A stretch of 32,058 nt of DNA from Lachnospiraceae bacterium (GTDB lineage Bacteria > Bacillota > Clostridia > Lachnospirales > Lachnospiraceae): contig CAJTIU010000049.1 in the NCBI GenBank assembly GCA_910576335.1, positions 1 through 32,058 on the forward strand, read 5' to 3'. The notes beneath the pieces were generated by a model, which worked only from the letters and a program-made list of their open reading frames with translations, was not told the origin of the DNA and made no database searches. Positions 14,714 to 22,908 of the stretch are shown piece after piece (positions within the stretch are counted from its first letter, which is position 1; each line of letters opens with the position of its first letter). The translations under genes were made by a program, and so were the position numbers.

Positions 14714-16324
14714 TTATCTCTCATGACGGGCATATTTGGGAAGAAGCTTCGGTGATACTTCCCCTGTAGCTATAGATGCTTCTTTTAATTCCTGGTCATA
14801 ATCTGCCACATGGTCAAGATTCATGGCGCCAAGTTCTACCTCTTTTGCCTTTGCCGCTGCCTTCTTGCCCGCGTTCCGGCCAAATACTATCACGTCAAGA
14901 AGAGAGTTGCCCATCAGTCTGTTTCTTCCGTGGATTCCTCCTGCAGCCTCTCCCGCTGCCAGAAGATTCGGAATTGTCTTCGTAAATCCTTCTCCGTCAA
15001 TCTCTAGACCGCCGTTCTGATAATGCAGTGTCGGATAGATCAGGATCGGCACTTTTCTCATGTCAATTCCATACTTCATATACATACGGAACATGGCCGG
15101 GATCCTCTTTTCAATCGTTCCTTCTCCTCCAAGGATCTCAATCATAGGCGTGTCAAGCCATACACCCTTCTGTCCGCTCGGTGCTTCAACACCGCGTCCT
15201 TCCCTGCACTCACGGATAACCCCTGAAGCATTCACGTCTCGTGTCTCTAACGGATGAATATAAGCTTCACCATTGGCATTTACAAGCTGCGCGCCTACGG
15301 AACGGACCTTCTCTGTAACAAGTGCTCCCTGAATCTGTACCGGATGAGCAACACCTGTAGGATGATACTGAATGGAATCCTGGTAAAGGAGAGGTACTCC
15401 TGCCCGGTATCCTAAGATCAGCCCGTCTGCGGTTGCTCCGTAGTGGTTGGATGTAGGGAATCCCTGGTAATGCATTCTTCCTGCACCGCCTGTTGCGATC
15501 ACAACTGTCTTTGCTCTTGCAACAGAGTAATCTCCTGTCTCCATGTTGAGAAGAACCGCACCCGCTGCCTGACCTTTCTCATCCTTGATGATCTCTACTG
15601 CGGATGTAAATTCTACAACCGGAATCTGACGGTTCAGTACTTCGTCACGTAGCGTACGCATGATCTCTGCTCCGGAGTAATCCTTGCATGCATGCATTCT
15701 CTTTCTTGATGTACCGCCTCCGTGGGTTGTAACCATGCGTCCGTCTGCATCCTTATCAAACATAACACCCAGTTCATTGAGCCATTTAATCGCATCCGGA
15801 GCCTCCATTACGAGACGTTTTACCAGTTCCGGTCTTGCGGCAAAATGTCCGCCGCCGAAGCAGTCCAGGTAATGCTGTACCGGAGAATCATTCTCCTTAT
15901 CTGCTGCCTGGATACCGCCTTCCGCCATCATGGTATTCGCGTCACCGATCCGAAGTTTTGTTACGATCATGACATTTGCACCTGCATTGTGAGCCTCAAT
16001 AGCACAGGAGGAACCCGCACCGCCGGCGCCGATTACAAGTACGTCTACATCATAATCAATCTTTGTAATATCTACCTTGTCATTTACCAGACGGCTTGTG
16101 GAGTGAATCATCTCAGCCAGCTCAAGCGGCGCTTTCTGTCCCTTGTTCGGACCTACTTTAATTTCTGCAAAAGCGTCCGGATTATAATCCGGATGGAATT
16201 CCTTAAGGAGGGCGTCCTTTTCATCCGCAGTCAGACGTCTTGGTTCTGTTGACATACGCTCTGCTCTTGTAGCCTCTACCTTTTTGATGGATTCCATCAT
16301 ATTCTCTGGATATGGTGTATACAT
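14714..16324 (-). CDS. Soluble fumarate reductase flavoprotein (TfrA/FrdA-like)
   Basis: The 536-residue protein belongs to the fumarate reductase/succinate dehydrogenase flavoprotein family. An FAD-binding motif DVLVIGAGGAGSSCAIEA lies near 94-111, HGGGTSRKRMHACKDYSG near 210, the substrate segment QYHPTGVAHP near 325, and GGIHGRNRLMGNSLLDVIVF near 465. Where membrane QFR/SDH flavoproteins have the FAD-linking histidine (SHTVAAEGG), this protein has asparagine (ANTMMAEGG, about residue 130), so FAD is expected to be non-covalent. This fits soluble thiol- or NADH-linked fumarate reductases. It follows its iron-sulfur subunit by 16 bases. No membrane anchor (FrdC/D) is present. It should reduce fumarate to succinate with electrons from the iron-sulfur subunit. 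Confidence 0.88.
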   Translation of the reverse strand: MYTPYPENMMESIKKVEATRAERMSTEPRRLTADEKDALLKEFHPDYNPDAFAEIKVGPNKGQKAPLELAEMIHSTSRLVNDKVDITKIDYDVDVLVIGAGGAGSSCAIEAHNAGANVMIVTKLRIGDANTMMAEGGIQAADKENDSPVQHYLDCFGGGHFAARPELVKRLVMEAPDAIKWLNELGVMFDKDADGRMVTTHGGGTSRKRMHACKDYSGAEIMRTLRDEVLNRQIPVVEFTSAVEIIKDEKGQAAGAVLLNMETGDYSVARAKTVVIATGGAGRMHYQGFPTSNHYGATADGLILGYRAGVPLLYQDSIQYHPTGVAHPVQIQGALVTEKVRSVGAQLVNANGEAYIHPLETRDVNASGVIRECREGRGVEAPSGQKGVWLDTPMIEILGGEGTIEKRIPAMFRMYMKYGIDMRKVPILIYPTLHYQNGGLEIDGEGFTKTIPNLLAAGEAAGGIHGRNRLMGNSLLDVIVFGRNAGKKAAAKAKEVELGAMNLDHVADYDQELKEASIATGEVSPKLLPKYARHER

Positions 16325-16340
16325 GATTTACGTCCCTCCC

Positions 16341-17015
16341 TTATTTCTCAATCTCTCTTGTATTGTAAAGCTCCTGCATCTCTGTAATCGGTTTCTGCAT
16401 GATCTGCTCTATGAGCTCATCATACTCTCCTCTGTTCACCTCATCTACACGGTTCGCAAGGTGATCTGTCTTCGGTGCAATATATTTTCCTGTAAGACGT
16501 CTTGCCAGTACACCTACATGGGGATGTGAGATTCCTGCCGGACATCTTACGGTACAGCAGCCGCAGCCGATACAGTCAAAGGATTCCTCTGCACATTTCT
16601 CGAATTCACCGCGCTGTGCGTATGCGATATACTGCATAACATTCAGATCTTGCGTACAGGCGTTTGTGCAGGCGTTGCATCCAATACAGCTGTAGATCTC
16701 CGGATAGAGCTCCATCATGATCTGCTGGGTGGGTTTGATGTCTTCGATCTCGTAGGTTCTCTTGTCTGTTGGGAAGAAGGGGATGCTTGCCACGTACATG
16801 CCTTCCTCTACCTGTGTCTGACAGGCAAGACAGGTTTTTAATTCATTCTGCCCTTTGATTCTGTATATGGTCGCACAGGCTCCGCAGAAACCATGACGGC
16901 AGCCGCAGCCTCTTTTCCATGTATAGCCGGCATATTCCATGGCAGTCATGATTGTGAGGTCGGCAGGAACACTGTAACGCTTACCGCTAAAATATACATT
17001 TACCATATTTTCCAT
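16341..17015 (-). CDS. Fumarate reductase iron-sulfur subunit (TfrB/FrdB-like, lacks CCG domain)
   Basis: The 224-residue protein has an N-terminal plant-type [2Fe-2S] ferredoxin domain (CGCRHGFCGAC, then CLAC) and two more clusters in the C-terminal domain: CIGCNACTNACTQD and CIGCGCCTVRCPAG. This is the FrdB/SdhB layout, but with four-cysteine motifs suited to two [4Fe-4S] clusters rather than the classic mix. Methanogen TfrB is about twice as long and carries an HdrB-like CCG domain at its C-terminus; that part is missing here, while a separate HdrB is encoded upstream. Electrons probably enter from the Flx-Hdr proteins (inference). ATG follows AAAGGA. Confidence 0.86.
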   Translation of the reverse strand: MENMVNVYFSGKRYSVPADLTIMTAMEYAGYTWKRGCGCRHGFCGACATIYRIKGQNELKTCLACQTQVEEGMYVASIPFFPTDKRTYEIEDIKPTQQIMMELYPEIYSCIGCNACTNACTQDLNVMQYIAYAQRGEFEKCAEESFDCIGCGCCTVRCPAGISHPHVGVLARRLTGKYIAPKTDHLANRVDEVNRGEYDELIEQIMQKPITEMQELYNTREIEK

Positions 17016-17128
17016 GTTTTTCGTATCCTTTCTTTTTATTCATTACTCTCTCGGACGTTCAGCCATGCGAAGCGGGGAACCGCTGCTCCGCAGCTCCTCC
17101 GCAACGTTCCGTTGCTGCGTTTTTCGCC

Positions 17129-17218
17129 GAATGGGCGTTCCGCCCATTCCCGGATAGTTTCCTATGGTTCTTTGTATGCAAGCATACACGCCCCATAGGA
17201 ATCTATCCTCTATGGCTG
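17129..17218. terminator. Paired stem-loops after flxA
   Basis: Two hairpins fill the gap between FlxA and the fumarate reductase genes. One has 9-bp arms GAATGGGCG/CGCCCATTC (17129-17137, 17141-17149) with a 3-base loop. The other is a nested structure: GGATAG/CTATCC and TTCCTATGG/CCATAGGAA outside, and TGTATGC/GCATACA inside (17152-17218). Neither has a T-tract, so they could be attenuators or mRNA processing or stability elements rather than simple terminators. Confidence 0.6.
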
Positions 17219-17231
17219 AATTGGTGTACCT

Positions 17232-18086
17232 TTAATATTCATTCGGCAGTTCGTCTATCTCGTCATACCGGAATACCGGGCCGTCTTTGCACACATACTT
17301 GGAGCCGATGTTGCAGCGGCCGCATTTGCCCACGCCGCATTTCATGCGGAGCTCCAGTGTTGTATAGACCTGCTCTGACGTGAATCCGAGTTCTTTTAAT
17401 CCTGAAAGCACAAATTTAATCATAATCGGAGGTCCGCATACAAGTGCAGTGCAGTCTGTGTCGAAGCCCAGCTCCTGCACGTAAGTGGGAACAAATCCCA
17501 CATGTCCGTCCCAGCCCTCCTGCTCTCTGTCAATGGTCAGATAAACGTTCACTCCCTCTGCCTTCATCCAGACCTCCTGGATTTCCTTAAGCTGCACCAG
17601 GTCTTCTGCGGAACGGGAGCCGTAGACAATATCCACCCTTCCATAATTTGCCCGGTTATCAAGCACATAGTTGATCACAGAGCGAAGGGGCGCTAATCCG
17701 ATACCGCCTGCGATAAACAGAAGGTTTTTTCCCTTAAGCTCTGTCTCTACCGGGAAGGAATTGCCATATGGCCCGCGGACTGTAATCTCATCACCCACCT
17801 CCAGGCTGTGGAGATAATCTGTCAGGATTCCGCACTGTTTAATGCTGAATTCCTGATACTCCTTGTTCGTCGGAGAGGAGGTAATGGAAAACATACCCTC
17901 GCTGATTCCCGGCGCACAGACCATGGCGCACTGTCCCGGCATGTGCTCGAAGAGCTTGCCGCCCTCCGGCGCGTTAACGCGGAAGGTCTTGACATCCGGA
18001 GTCTCCTGGCGGATGTCAGTGATTACGCCTACCTTTGGAATCAGAGTATCTAATGTATAGTTTTTATGACATGTACATTCACCCAT
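17232..18086 (-). CDS. flxA: FlxA-like FAD/NAD(P)H oxidoreductase
   Basis: The 284-residue protein is of the ferredoxin-NADP reductase/AsrB/hydrogenase-gamma type. An FAD domain with MFSITSSPT and VRGPYGNSFP is followed by an NAD(P) domain with LLFIAGGIGLAPLRSVINY and ALVCGPPIMIKFV, and a C-terminal [2Fe-2S] motif CGVGKCGRCNIGSKYVC. It should oxidise NADH (or NADPH) and pass electrons to the Hdr module. FlxA is the NAD(H) entry subunit of the FlxABCD-HdrABC complex described in Desulfovibrio. Its ATG overlaps the FlxB stop codon in TAATG. A dihydroorotate dehydrogenase electron-transfer subunit or AsrB is the fold-level alternative; the neighbours favour FlxA. Confidence 0.85.
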   Translation of the reverse strand: MGECTCHKNYTLDTLIPKVGVITDIRQETPDVKTFRVNAPEGGKLFEHMPGQCAMVCAPGISEGMFSITSSPTNKEYQEFSIKQCGILTDYLHSLEVGDEITVRGPYGNSFPVETELKGKNLLFIAGGIGLAPLRSVINYVLDNRANYGRVDIVYGSRSAEDLVQLKEIQEVWMKAEGVNVYLTIDREQEGWDGHVGFVPTYVQELGFDTDCTALVCGPPIMIKFVLSGLKELGFTSEQVYTTLELRMKCGVGKCGRCNIGSKYVCKDGPVFRYDEIDELPNEY

Positions 18087-19126
18087 TATTTTTCACCTCC
18101 CTGATTCTGAAATGCCTTGATTACCTTAACAATGTTAAGGGCCTGGGGACATTTCTCCACACAGCGGCCGCAGCCCACACAGGAGTACATTCCGTCATTA
18201 TTTGCCGGATAGTACACAAGCTTGTGCATGAACCTCTGACGGAATCTCTGCATCTGACTTGTACGGTTGTTGCCGTGTGCCATCATTGTAAAGTCTGAAT
18301 ACATACAGGAATCCCAGCATCTGTAACGGGAAACAGTAGTTCCTGCAGTGTAGTCCTTGATGTCATAGCACTGGCAGGTGGGACATACAAAGGTACAGGT
18401 GCCGCATGCCAGACATGGCTTGTATAATTCCTCCCATACCGGAGAATCGAATTTCTCGGAAAGAGCATCTCCGTTCCATCCTTCTAAAGAAAGGTTCATG
18501 TAGGGAAGTTTCTCCACAATCTTATGTATCGCCTCTTTTTCCGCTTCGACTTCCGCCTCTCCTGAAGCATCCGCGTCAGCAAGAAGCTCCTTTACCCTCT
18601 CTGTGAGCGCCTCACCCTTTTCGCTCTGCGCCTTCCAGTAAAGGTCTTCCCCCACGGTCCACACAGCAACATCAGATGCCGGAGCCGCCGCGTCCACACC
18701 GAACACCTTGCAGAAGCAGGTCTCCTCCGGCTCATGGCAGGCCATGGCTACGATGGTTCCGTGATCCCTTCTCGCTGCATAAAAGGTGTCCACCGGGTCG
18801 GCCAGGAATACGTTGTCAAGAACCTCCAGACCCTTCACGTCACAGGCCTTCATACCGAATACGACAAAGTCCTGCTCCTTTAAGCTTTCCGGCTCTACGG
18901 ACATCTTCTTTCCCTCTTTTTTCACGGTATAGAGACCCTCGCTCTGAGGGAAAAATGCGTCTTTTGCTGATTTTACGGTTTTTAAAGTGTCCAGATCCGC
19001 CTCCGCGTCCGCATTCCACGCCGCAAAGTTCGTCTGTCCGGCTGTCTTCACCGGAAGATACAGTTCAAAGCTTTCCGCGATCTTCTGGAATAATGCGGAA
19101 AGATTTTCTTTTGCTATCTTATACAT
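18086..19126 (-). CDS. flxB: FlxB-like 4Fe-4S electron carrier (AsrA/HydB family)
   Basis: The 346-residue protein has an N-terminal ~200-residue domain typical of anaerobic sulfite reductase A/sulfhydrogenase beta proteins (QDFVVFGMKACDVKGLEVL, then AMACHEPEETCFC). Two C-terminal clusters follow: CLACGTCTFVCPTCQCYD and CVGCGRCVEKCPQALN. It lies between FlxC (stop three bases upstream) and FlxA (overlapping), so it is expected to relay electrons between the flavoprotein FlxA and the Hdr subunits in the cytoplasm. Confidence 0.83.
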   Translation of the reverse strand: MYKIAKENLSALFQKIAESFELYLPVKTAGQTNFAAWNADAEADLDTLKTVKSAKDAFFPQSEGLYTVKKEGKKMSVEPESLKEQDFVVFGMKACDVKGLEVLDNVFLADPVDTFYAARRDHGTIVAMACHEPEETCFCKVFGVDAAAPASDVAVWTVGEDLYWKAQSEKGEALTERVKELLADADASGEAEVEAEKEAIHKIVEKLPYMNLSLEGWNGDALSEKFDSPVWEELYKPCLACGTCTFVCPTCQCYDIKDYTAGTTVSRYRCWDSCMYSDFTMMAHGNNRTSQMQRFRQRFMHKLVYYPANNDGMYSCVGCGRCVEKCPQALNIVKVIKAFQNQGGEK

Positions 19127-19129
19127 ACA

Positions 19130-20104
19130 TTATCCCCTCTTTCCTACAATACTTGGTTCCGCGTCCTCAAACGTATAGTTTGTAAGCGGTGCTTTTGAAT
19201 CAGTGTCTGCTCCGGCCTGGTACTCACCGTACAGCTCATCAATATCTTTGATAAACTTACGGTTAAACAGATGAAGCGGAATTCCCTGGGGACATACACG
19301 GCTGCACTCGCCGCAGTCCGTACATCTTCCCGCCACATGGAAGGCACGGATGATATGGAACATCTTTTCTTCAAAGGAGTCCACGTTTGCCTTCTGGGAA
19401 CTGTCAAACTTGTTGCTGTCAAAGACACATTTCCGGCAGCTGCAGGCCGGACATGCATTCCTGCAGGCATTGCAGCGGATACATTTGCTTAATTCACTCT
19501 GGAAATATGCAAACTTCTTCTCCGGGCTCATAGCCTCGATTCTCTCCACCTCCGCAAAACGCTCTGCGTCCTTTGTCTCCTTTGATTCGCCGATCTGCTC
19601 GTCAAAGATCATATGCTCCTTGCCTTTGCAGACATGGCATCTCTCCAGCATAGCGTCTGCATAGGCGCATGTCTTTTCTCCGTAAAGGGTCTGAATCGTC
19701 AGAGTCTCTGCGTCATCTGTAATCTCTGCGCCCTTAATGCTCTCAATACCCTTGATGCCCTGCTTTTTAATCTTTTCTATATCAAGTTTCCCTTTGCACC
19801 CAACGCCTACAATGTAAGCTTTCTCTCTGTCTACCCGGTGCTCCTTGATTAACTGGTTAAAGCTGTAGGTATCACACGGCTTTAAACAGACCATGGTCTT
19901 CCCTTCCAGTTTGGAAGCTTCTATCATATATTTGCTTAAATTCGCGCCGCAGAAGCCGTTGTATACAAAATCATCAAGCTCCTCTGCGCTCTCAAAGTAA
20001 GCCGGCTCCAGGTTATAAGGCAAGTCTCCGGCCTTCCAGCCGAGAACCCGTGCCACAGTTCCGTCTGCCAGCAGTTCTTTTGCACGGTTAATTAGCTCTT
20101 GCAT
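19130..20104 (-). CDS. flxC: FlxC-like 4Fe-4S protein (FrhB/FdhB-related)
   Basis: The 324-residue protein begins with a domain related to coenzyme F420 hydrogenase/formate dehydrogenase beta subunits (KTMVCLKPCDTYSFNQLIKE, YIVGVGCKGKLD). A cysteine pair region CHVCK follows, then two C-terminal ferredoxin motifs: CIRCNACRNACPACSCRKC and CTDCGECSRVCPQGIP. The extra cysteines in the first motif are notable. It overlaps the MvhD-like gene by 13 bases and is three bases from FlxB, so it belongs to the same transcript and complex. Confidence 0.82.
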   Translation of the reverse strand: MQELINRAKELLADGTVARVLGWKAGDLPYNLEPAYFESAEELDDFVYNGFCGANLSKYMIEASKLEGKTMVCLKPCDTYSFNQLIKEHRVDREKAYIVGVGCKGKLDIEKIKKQGIKGIESIKGAEITDDAETLTIQTLYGEKTCAYADAMLERCHVCKGKEHMIFDEQIGESKETKDAERFAEVERIEAMSPEKKFAYFQSELSKCIRCNACRNACPACSCRKCVFDSNKFDSSQKANVDSFEEKMFHIIRAFHVAGRCTDCGECSRVCPQGIPLHLFNRKFIKDIDELYGEYQAGADTDSKAPLTNYTFEDAEPSIVGKRG

Positions 20105-20532
20105 CTTAAATCCCCCAATCTTACATTTTCGCCAAGAGAATAAATCTTCTCCACAAAGCTGTTCATTGTCTCAGAGAATTTCACACCCTCTGCCGCAGAT
20201 ACCCACTCTACGCGTGTACGCCCGTTTTCCACGCCAAGATAGTCAAGCATGGAGAATAATAAGGTCATACGTCTTCTCGCATAATAATTTCCGGTGCTGT
20301 AATGGCAGTCTCCCGGATGGCATCCACACATGATTACTCCATCCGCTCCCTTTTCAAATGCCCTCAGGATGAACATGGGATTCACGCGGCAGGAGCAGGG
20401 AACACGGATAATCTTTACGTCAGCAGGATAAGTCAGACGGCTGCTTCCTGCCAGGTCAGCTCCTGCATAACTGCACCAGTTACAGCAGAACGCTACAATT
20501 TTCGGTTTGAATTCTTTATTTTCTAACGGCAT
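20092..20532 (-). CDS. mvhD: MvhD/FlxD-like hydrogenase iron-sulfur subunit
   Basis: The 146-residue protein has the MvhD pattern: VAFCCNWCSYAGADLAGSSR, IIRVPCSCRVNP, and GADGVIMCGCHPGDCHYSTG. The cysteines hold a [2Fe-2S] cluster. In methanogens MvhD connects the hydrogenase to HdrA; in Flx-Hdr complexes the homologue FlxD takes electrons from the Flx side into HdrA. The ATG at 20532 follows GGAGGTGG and overlaps the HdrA stop by ten bases; a 27-codon upstream extension is only HdrA sequence in another frame. Confidence 0.88.
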   Translation of the reverse strand: MPLENKEFKPKIVAFCCNWCSYAGADLAGSSRLTYPADVKIIRVPCSCRVNPMFILRAFEKGADGVIMCGCHPGDCHYSTGNYYARRRMTLLFSMLDYLGVENGRTRVEWVSAAEGVKFSETMNSFVEKIYSLGENVRLGDLRCKS

Positions 20533-22511
20533 ATTGCATCCACCTCCGCTAAGATCTGTCTGTTTGAGAAGCCCTGCAGGTCCATGGCTCCTGACGGACA
20601 TGCAACTGTACATGCACCGCAGCCCTGGCAGAGAGCATTATTTACAACTGCTACCCGGCGCGTCTCACGGATGCCGTGGTCATTCACCTCTTTATCCTCA
20701 TATGTAATTGCGCCGTACGGACATACATTTTCACAGGTAGAACATCCATTACAGAGCAGGATATCCGCCTGTGCGGTACACGGATTGGTCATAAGCTTAT
20801 CCTTTGCAAGAAGTCCGATGGCCTTTACGGCTGCGGCTCCTGCCTGTGCCACTGTCTCAGGAATATCCTTTGGTCCCTGGCATACGCCGGAAAGGAAAAT
20901 ACCTGCTGTGGGTGACTCTACCGGACGAAGCTTTGCGTGTGCCTCTGTCAGGAAATTATTGGTATCAATGCTTGCTGTGAGCATGGTTGCAATCTTTCTC
21001 ACATCCGGGTTCGGCTCAATGGCTGTTGCCAGAACTACCATATCCGCTTCCTTCAGGATCTGTCTGTTGTCCAAAAGGTCGCTCCCCTGTACCAGAAGCT
21101 TCCCGTCAGGCTGAGGGATGACCTTCCCCACCTGTCCTTTGATATAATTGACTCCATACTGCTCTACCGCTCTTCTGTAGAACTCATCAAAGTTCTTGCC
21201 CGGCGTACGCACGTCAATATAGAATACGGTAACATTCACATCCGGGTATTTATCACGGATGAGCATGGCATGCTTTGCCGTGTACATACAGCAGATCTTA
21301 GAACAGTAGGGCTTGCCCCTGTCGTCTGCACAGCGGCTTCCCACACACTGGATAAATACGATCTCCTTCGGAGCTTTTCCATCAGAAAGACGCTCCAGAT
21401 GTCCGTGGGTCGGCCCTGCCGCATTCATCACACGCTCCAGTTCAAGAGATGTGATCACATCCTTGCTCTGGCTGTATGCATACTCGTCATATTTTTCAAG
21501 ATTGATGGTATCAAATCCGGTTGCAACTACAATTGCGCCGTACTTCTCTGTAATGATCTCATCCTTCTGCTCATAGTCAATGGCTCCTGCCTGGCATACC
21601 TTGGAGCAGATTCCACATTTTCCGGTCTTGAACTTAATACAGGCCTCACGGTCAATGACCGGAACATTGGGAATTGCCTGTGCAAATGGAGTGTAGATGG
21701 CGCTTCTTGTATTTAAGCCTCTGTTAAACTCGCTGGGCGCCTTTTTGGACGGACATTTTTCCTGGCACACGCCGCACCCGGTACATTTATTCATATCCAC
21801 GCTTCTTGCTTTTTTACGGATGTCTACGGTGAAATCACCTACAAATCCGCTCACCTTCTCCACTTCACTATATGTATAAATGGTAATCTTCTCATGGGCG
21901 GACGCCTCCACCATCTTCGGCGTCAGAATACATGCGGAGCAGTCCAGTGTCGGGAATGTCTTATCAAGCTGTGACATCCTTCCGCCGATACTCGGCGTCT
22001 TTTCCACTATATCTACCTCGTAGCCTGCGTCTGCAATATCAAGGGCTGTCTGAATTCCGGCAATACCGCCGCCGATCACAAGCGCCCTCTTTGTAACGCG
22101 GCTCTCGCCTGCCTGAAGCGGCGTATTTAAATTCACCTTGGCAACCGCTGCCCGCATCAGAATCACAGCCTTTTTGGTTGCCTCCTCCATATCCTTATGA
22201 ATCCACGAGCAGTGCTCACGGATATTGGCAATCTCAACCATGTACGGATTCAGGCCCGCACGCTCTGCCGCCTTTCTAAAGGTCGTCTCATGCATACGCG
22301 GGGAGCAGGAACATACAACAATCCCTGTTAATCCTTTTTCCTGAATCGCTGCCGCAATCTTCGCCTGACCTGCCTCGGAACACATGTACTGGTAGTCTTC
22401 GGCATGGACAACGCCCGGCTCCATGAGTGCCATCTCTGCTACTTTACTTACGTCTACTGTTGCGGCAATATTACTTCCGCAGTGGCAGACAAATACACCT
22501 ATTCTCTGCAC
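20523..22511 (-). CDS. hdrA: HdrA-like flavin-bifurcating subunit
   Basis: The 662-residue protein matches HdrA in length and layout. It has an N-terminal cysteine-containing domain (GVFVCHCGSNIA), an FAD-binding GGGIAGIQTALDIA near 147, the cluster-proximal LDCSACILTPKM, an inserted ferredoxin region (CTGCGVCQEKCPSKKAP and CGICSKVC), and two C-terminal ferredoxin motifs (CNGCSTCENVCPYG near 592 and CQGCGACTVACPSG near 634). HdrA holds the FAD that splits electron pairs between a low-potential ferredoxin and a high-potential acceptor. The start is GTG nine bases after GGAGGT. It lies between HdrC and MvhD in one transcript. Confidence 0.93.
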   Translation of the reverse strand: MQRIGVFVCHCGSNIAATVDVSKVAEMALMEPGVVHAEDYQYMCSEAGQAKIAAAIQEKGLTGIVVCSCSPRMHETTFRKAAERAGLNPYMVEIANIREHCSWIHKDMEEATKKAVILMRAAVAKVNLNTPLQAGESRVTKRALVIGGGIAGIQTALDIADAGYEVDIVEKTPSIGGRMSQLDKTFPTLDCSACILTPKMVEASAHEKITIYTYSEVEKVSGFVGDFTVDIRKKARSVDMNKCTGCGVCQEKCPSKKAPSEFNRGLNTRSAIYTPFAQAIPNVPVIDREACIKFKTGKCGICSKVCQAGAIDYEQKDEIITEKYGAIVVATGFDTINLEKYDEYAYSQSKDVITSLELERVMNAAGPTHGHLERLSDGKAPKEIVFIQCVGSRCADDRGKPYCSKICCMYTAKHAMLIRDKYPDVNVTVFYIDVRTPGKNFDEFYRRAVEQYGVNYIKGQVGKVIPQPDGKLLVQGSDLLDNRQILKEADMVVLATAIEPNPDVRKIATMLTASIDTNNFLTEAHAKLRPVESPTAGIFLSGVCQGPKDIPETVAQAGAAAVKAIGLLAKDKLMTNPCTAQADILLCNGCSTCENVCPYGAITYEDKEVNDHGIRETRRVAVVNNALCQGCGACTVACPSGAMDLQGFSNRQILAEVDAICR

Positions 22512-22518
22512 CTGGGTT

Positions 22519-22908
22519 TCACCTCCTGTATCTTCTGAATGCGCTGACTAACAACTGCTGTGGGAGCTCCGGATCCAGTAATTCCGGAATCTCGTCTGCT
22601 TTCAGGTAATCCTGGCTCCTCTGACGCACGACAACCTGTCTTGCTGCATCAATCAGCTTCCCGGGCTTTACATCGCGGGGACACCTCTCCACACATGCAA
22701 AGCAGGAAAGACATTTCCAAAGGGACTTTGAATTTACCAGGCTTTCAATATCTTCATTAATTACATAGGATACAAACTGATGGGGCTTGATATCCATCTC
22801 GTTATAGGACGGGCAGGTCGCAGAGCATTTGCCGCACTTCATACACTTCAGCGGATTAACGCCGCTGATTTCCTTAATCATTTCTGCCTGTTTTTTTTCA
22901 GAACTCAT
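22519..22908 (-). CDS. hdrC: HdrC-like 4Fe-4S subunit
   Basis: The 129-residue protein carries two ferredoxin motifs, CMKCGKCSATCPSYNE and CLSCFACVERCPRDVKP, as in heterodisulfide reductase subunit C. It relays electrons from HdrA to HdrB. The ATG overlaps the HdrB stop by four bases (ATGA), with AAGGAGG inside the end of HdrB. Confidence 0.92.
   Translation of the reverse strand: MSSEKKQAEMIKEISGVNPLKCMKCGKCSATCPSYNEMDIKPHQFVSYVINEDIESLVNSKSLWKCLSCFACVERCPRDVKPGKLIDAARQVVVRQRSQDYLKADEIPELLDPELPQQLLVSAFRRYRR

Noticed and set aside
17232-18086. Anaerobic sulfite reductase AsrA/AsrB reading of the FlxA/FlxB pair
   Set aside because: The fold is shared, but no AsrC is present and the genes are fused in order with MvhD and HdrABC, which matches FlxABCD-HdrABC better.
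18676-19185. 169-codon proline-rich plus-strand open frame
   Set aside because: It is antisense to flxB and the end of flxC; the proline/serine/arginine richness is a GC-phase artefact.
20937-21716. 259-codon plus-strand open frame opposite hdrA
   Set aside because: It is a shadow of the hdrA coding strand, with cysteine- and histidine-rich noise and no start context.
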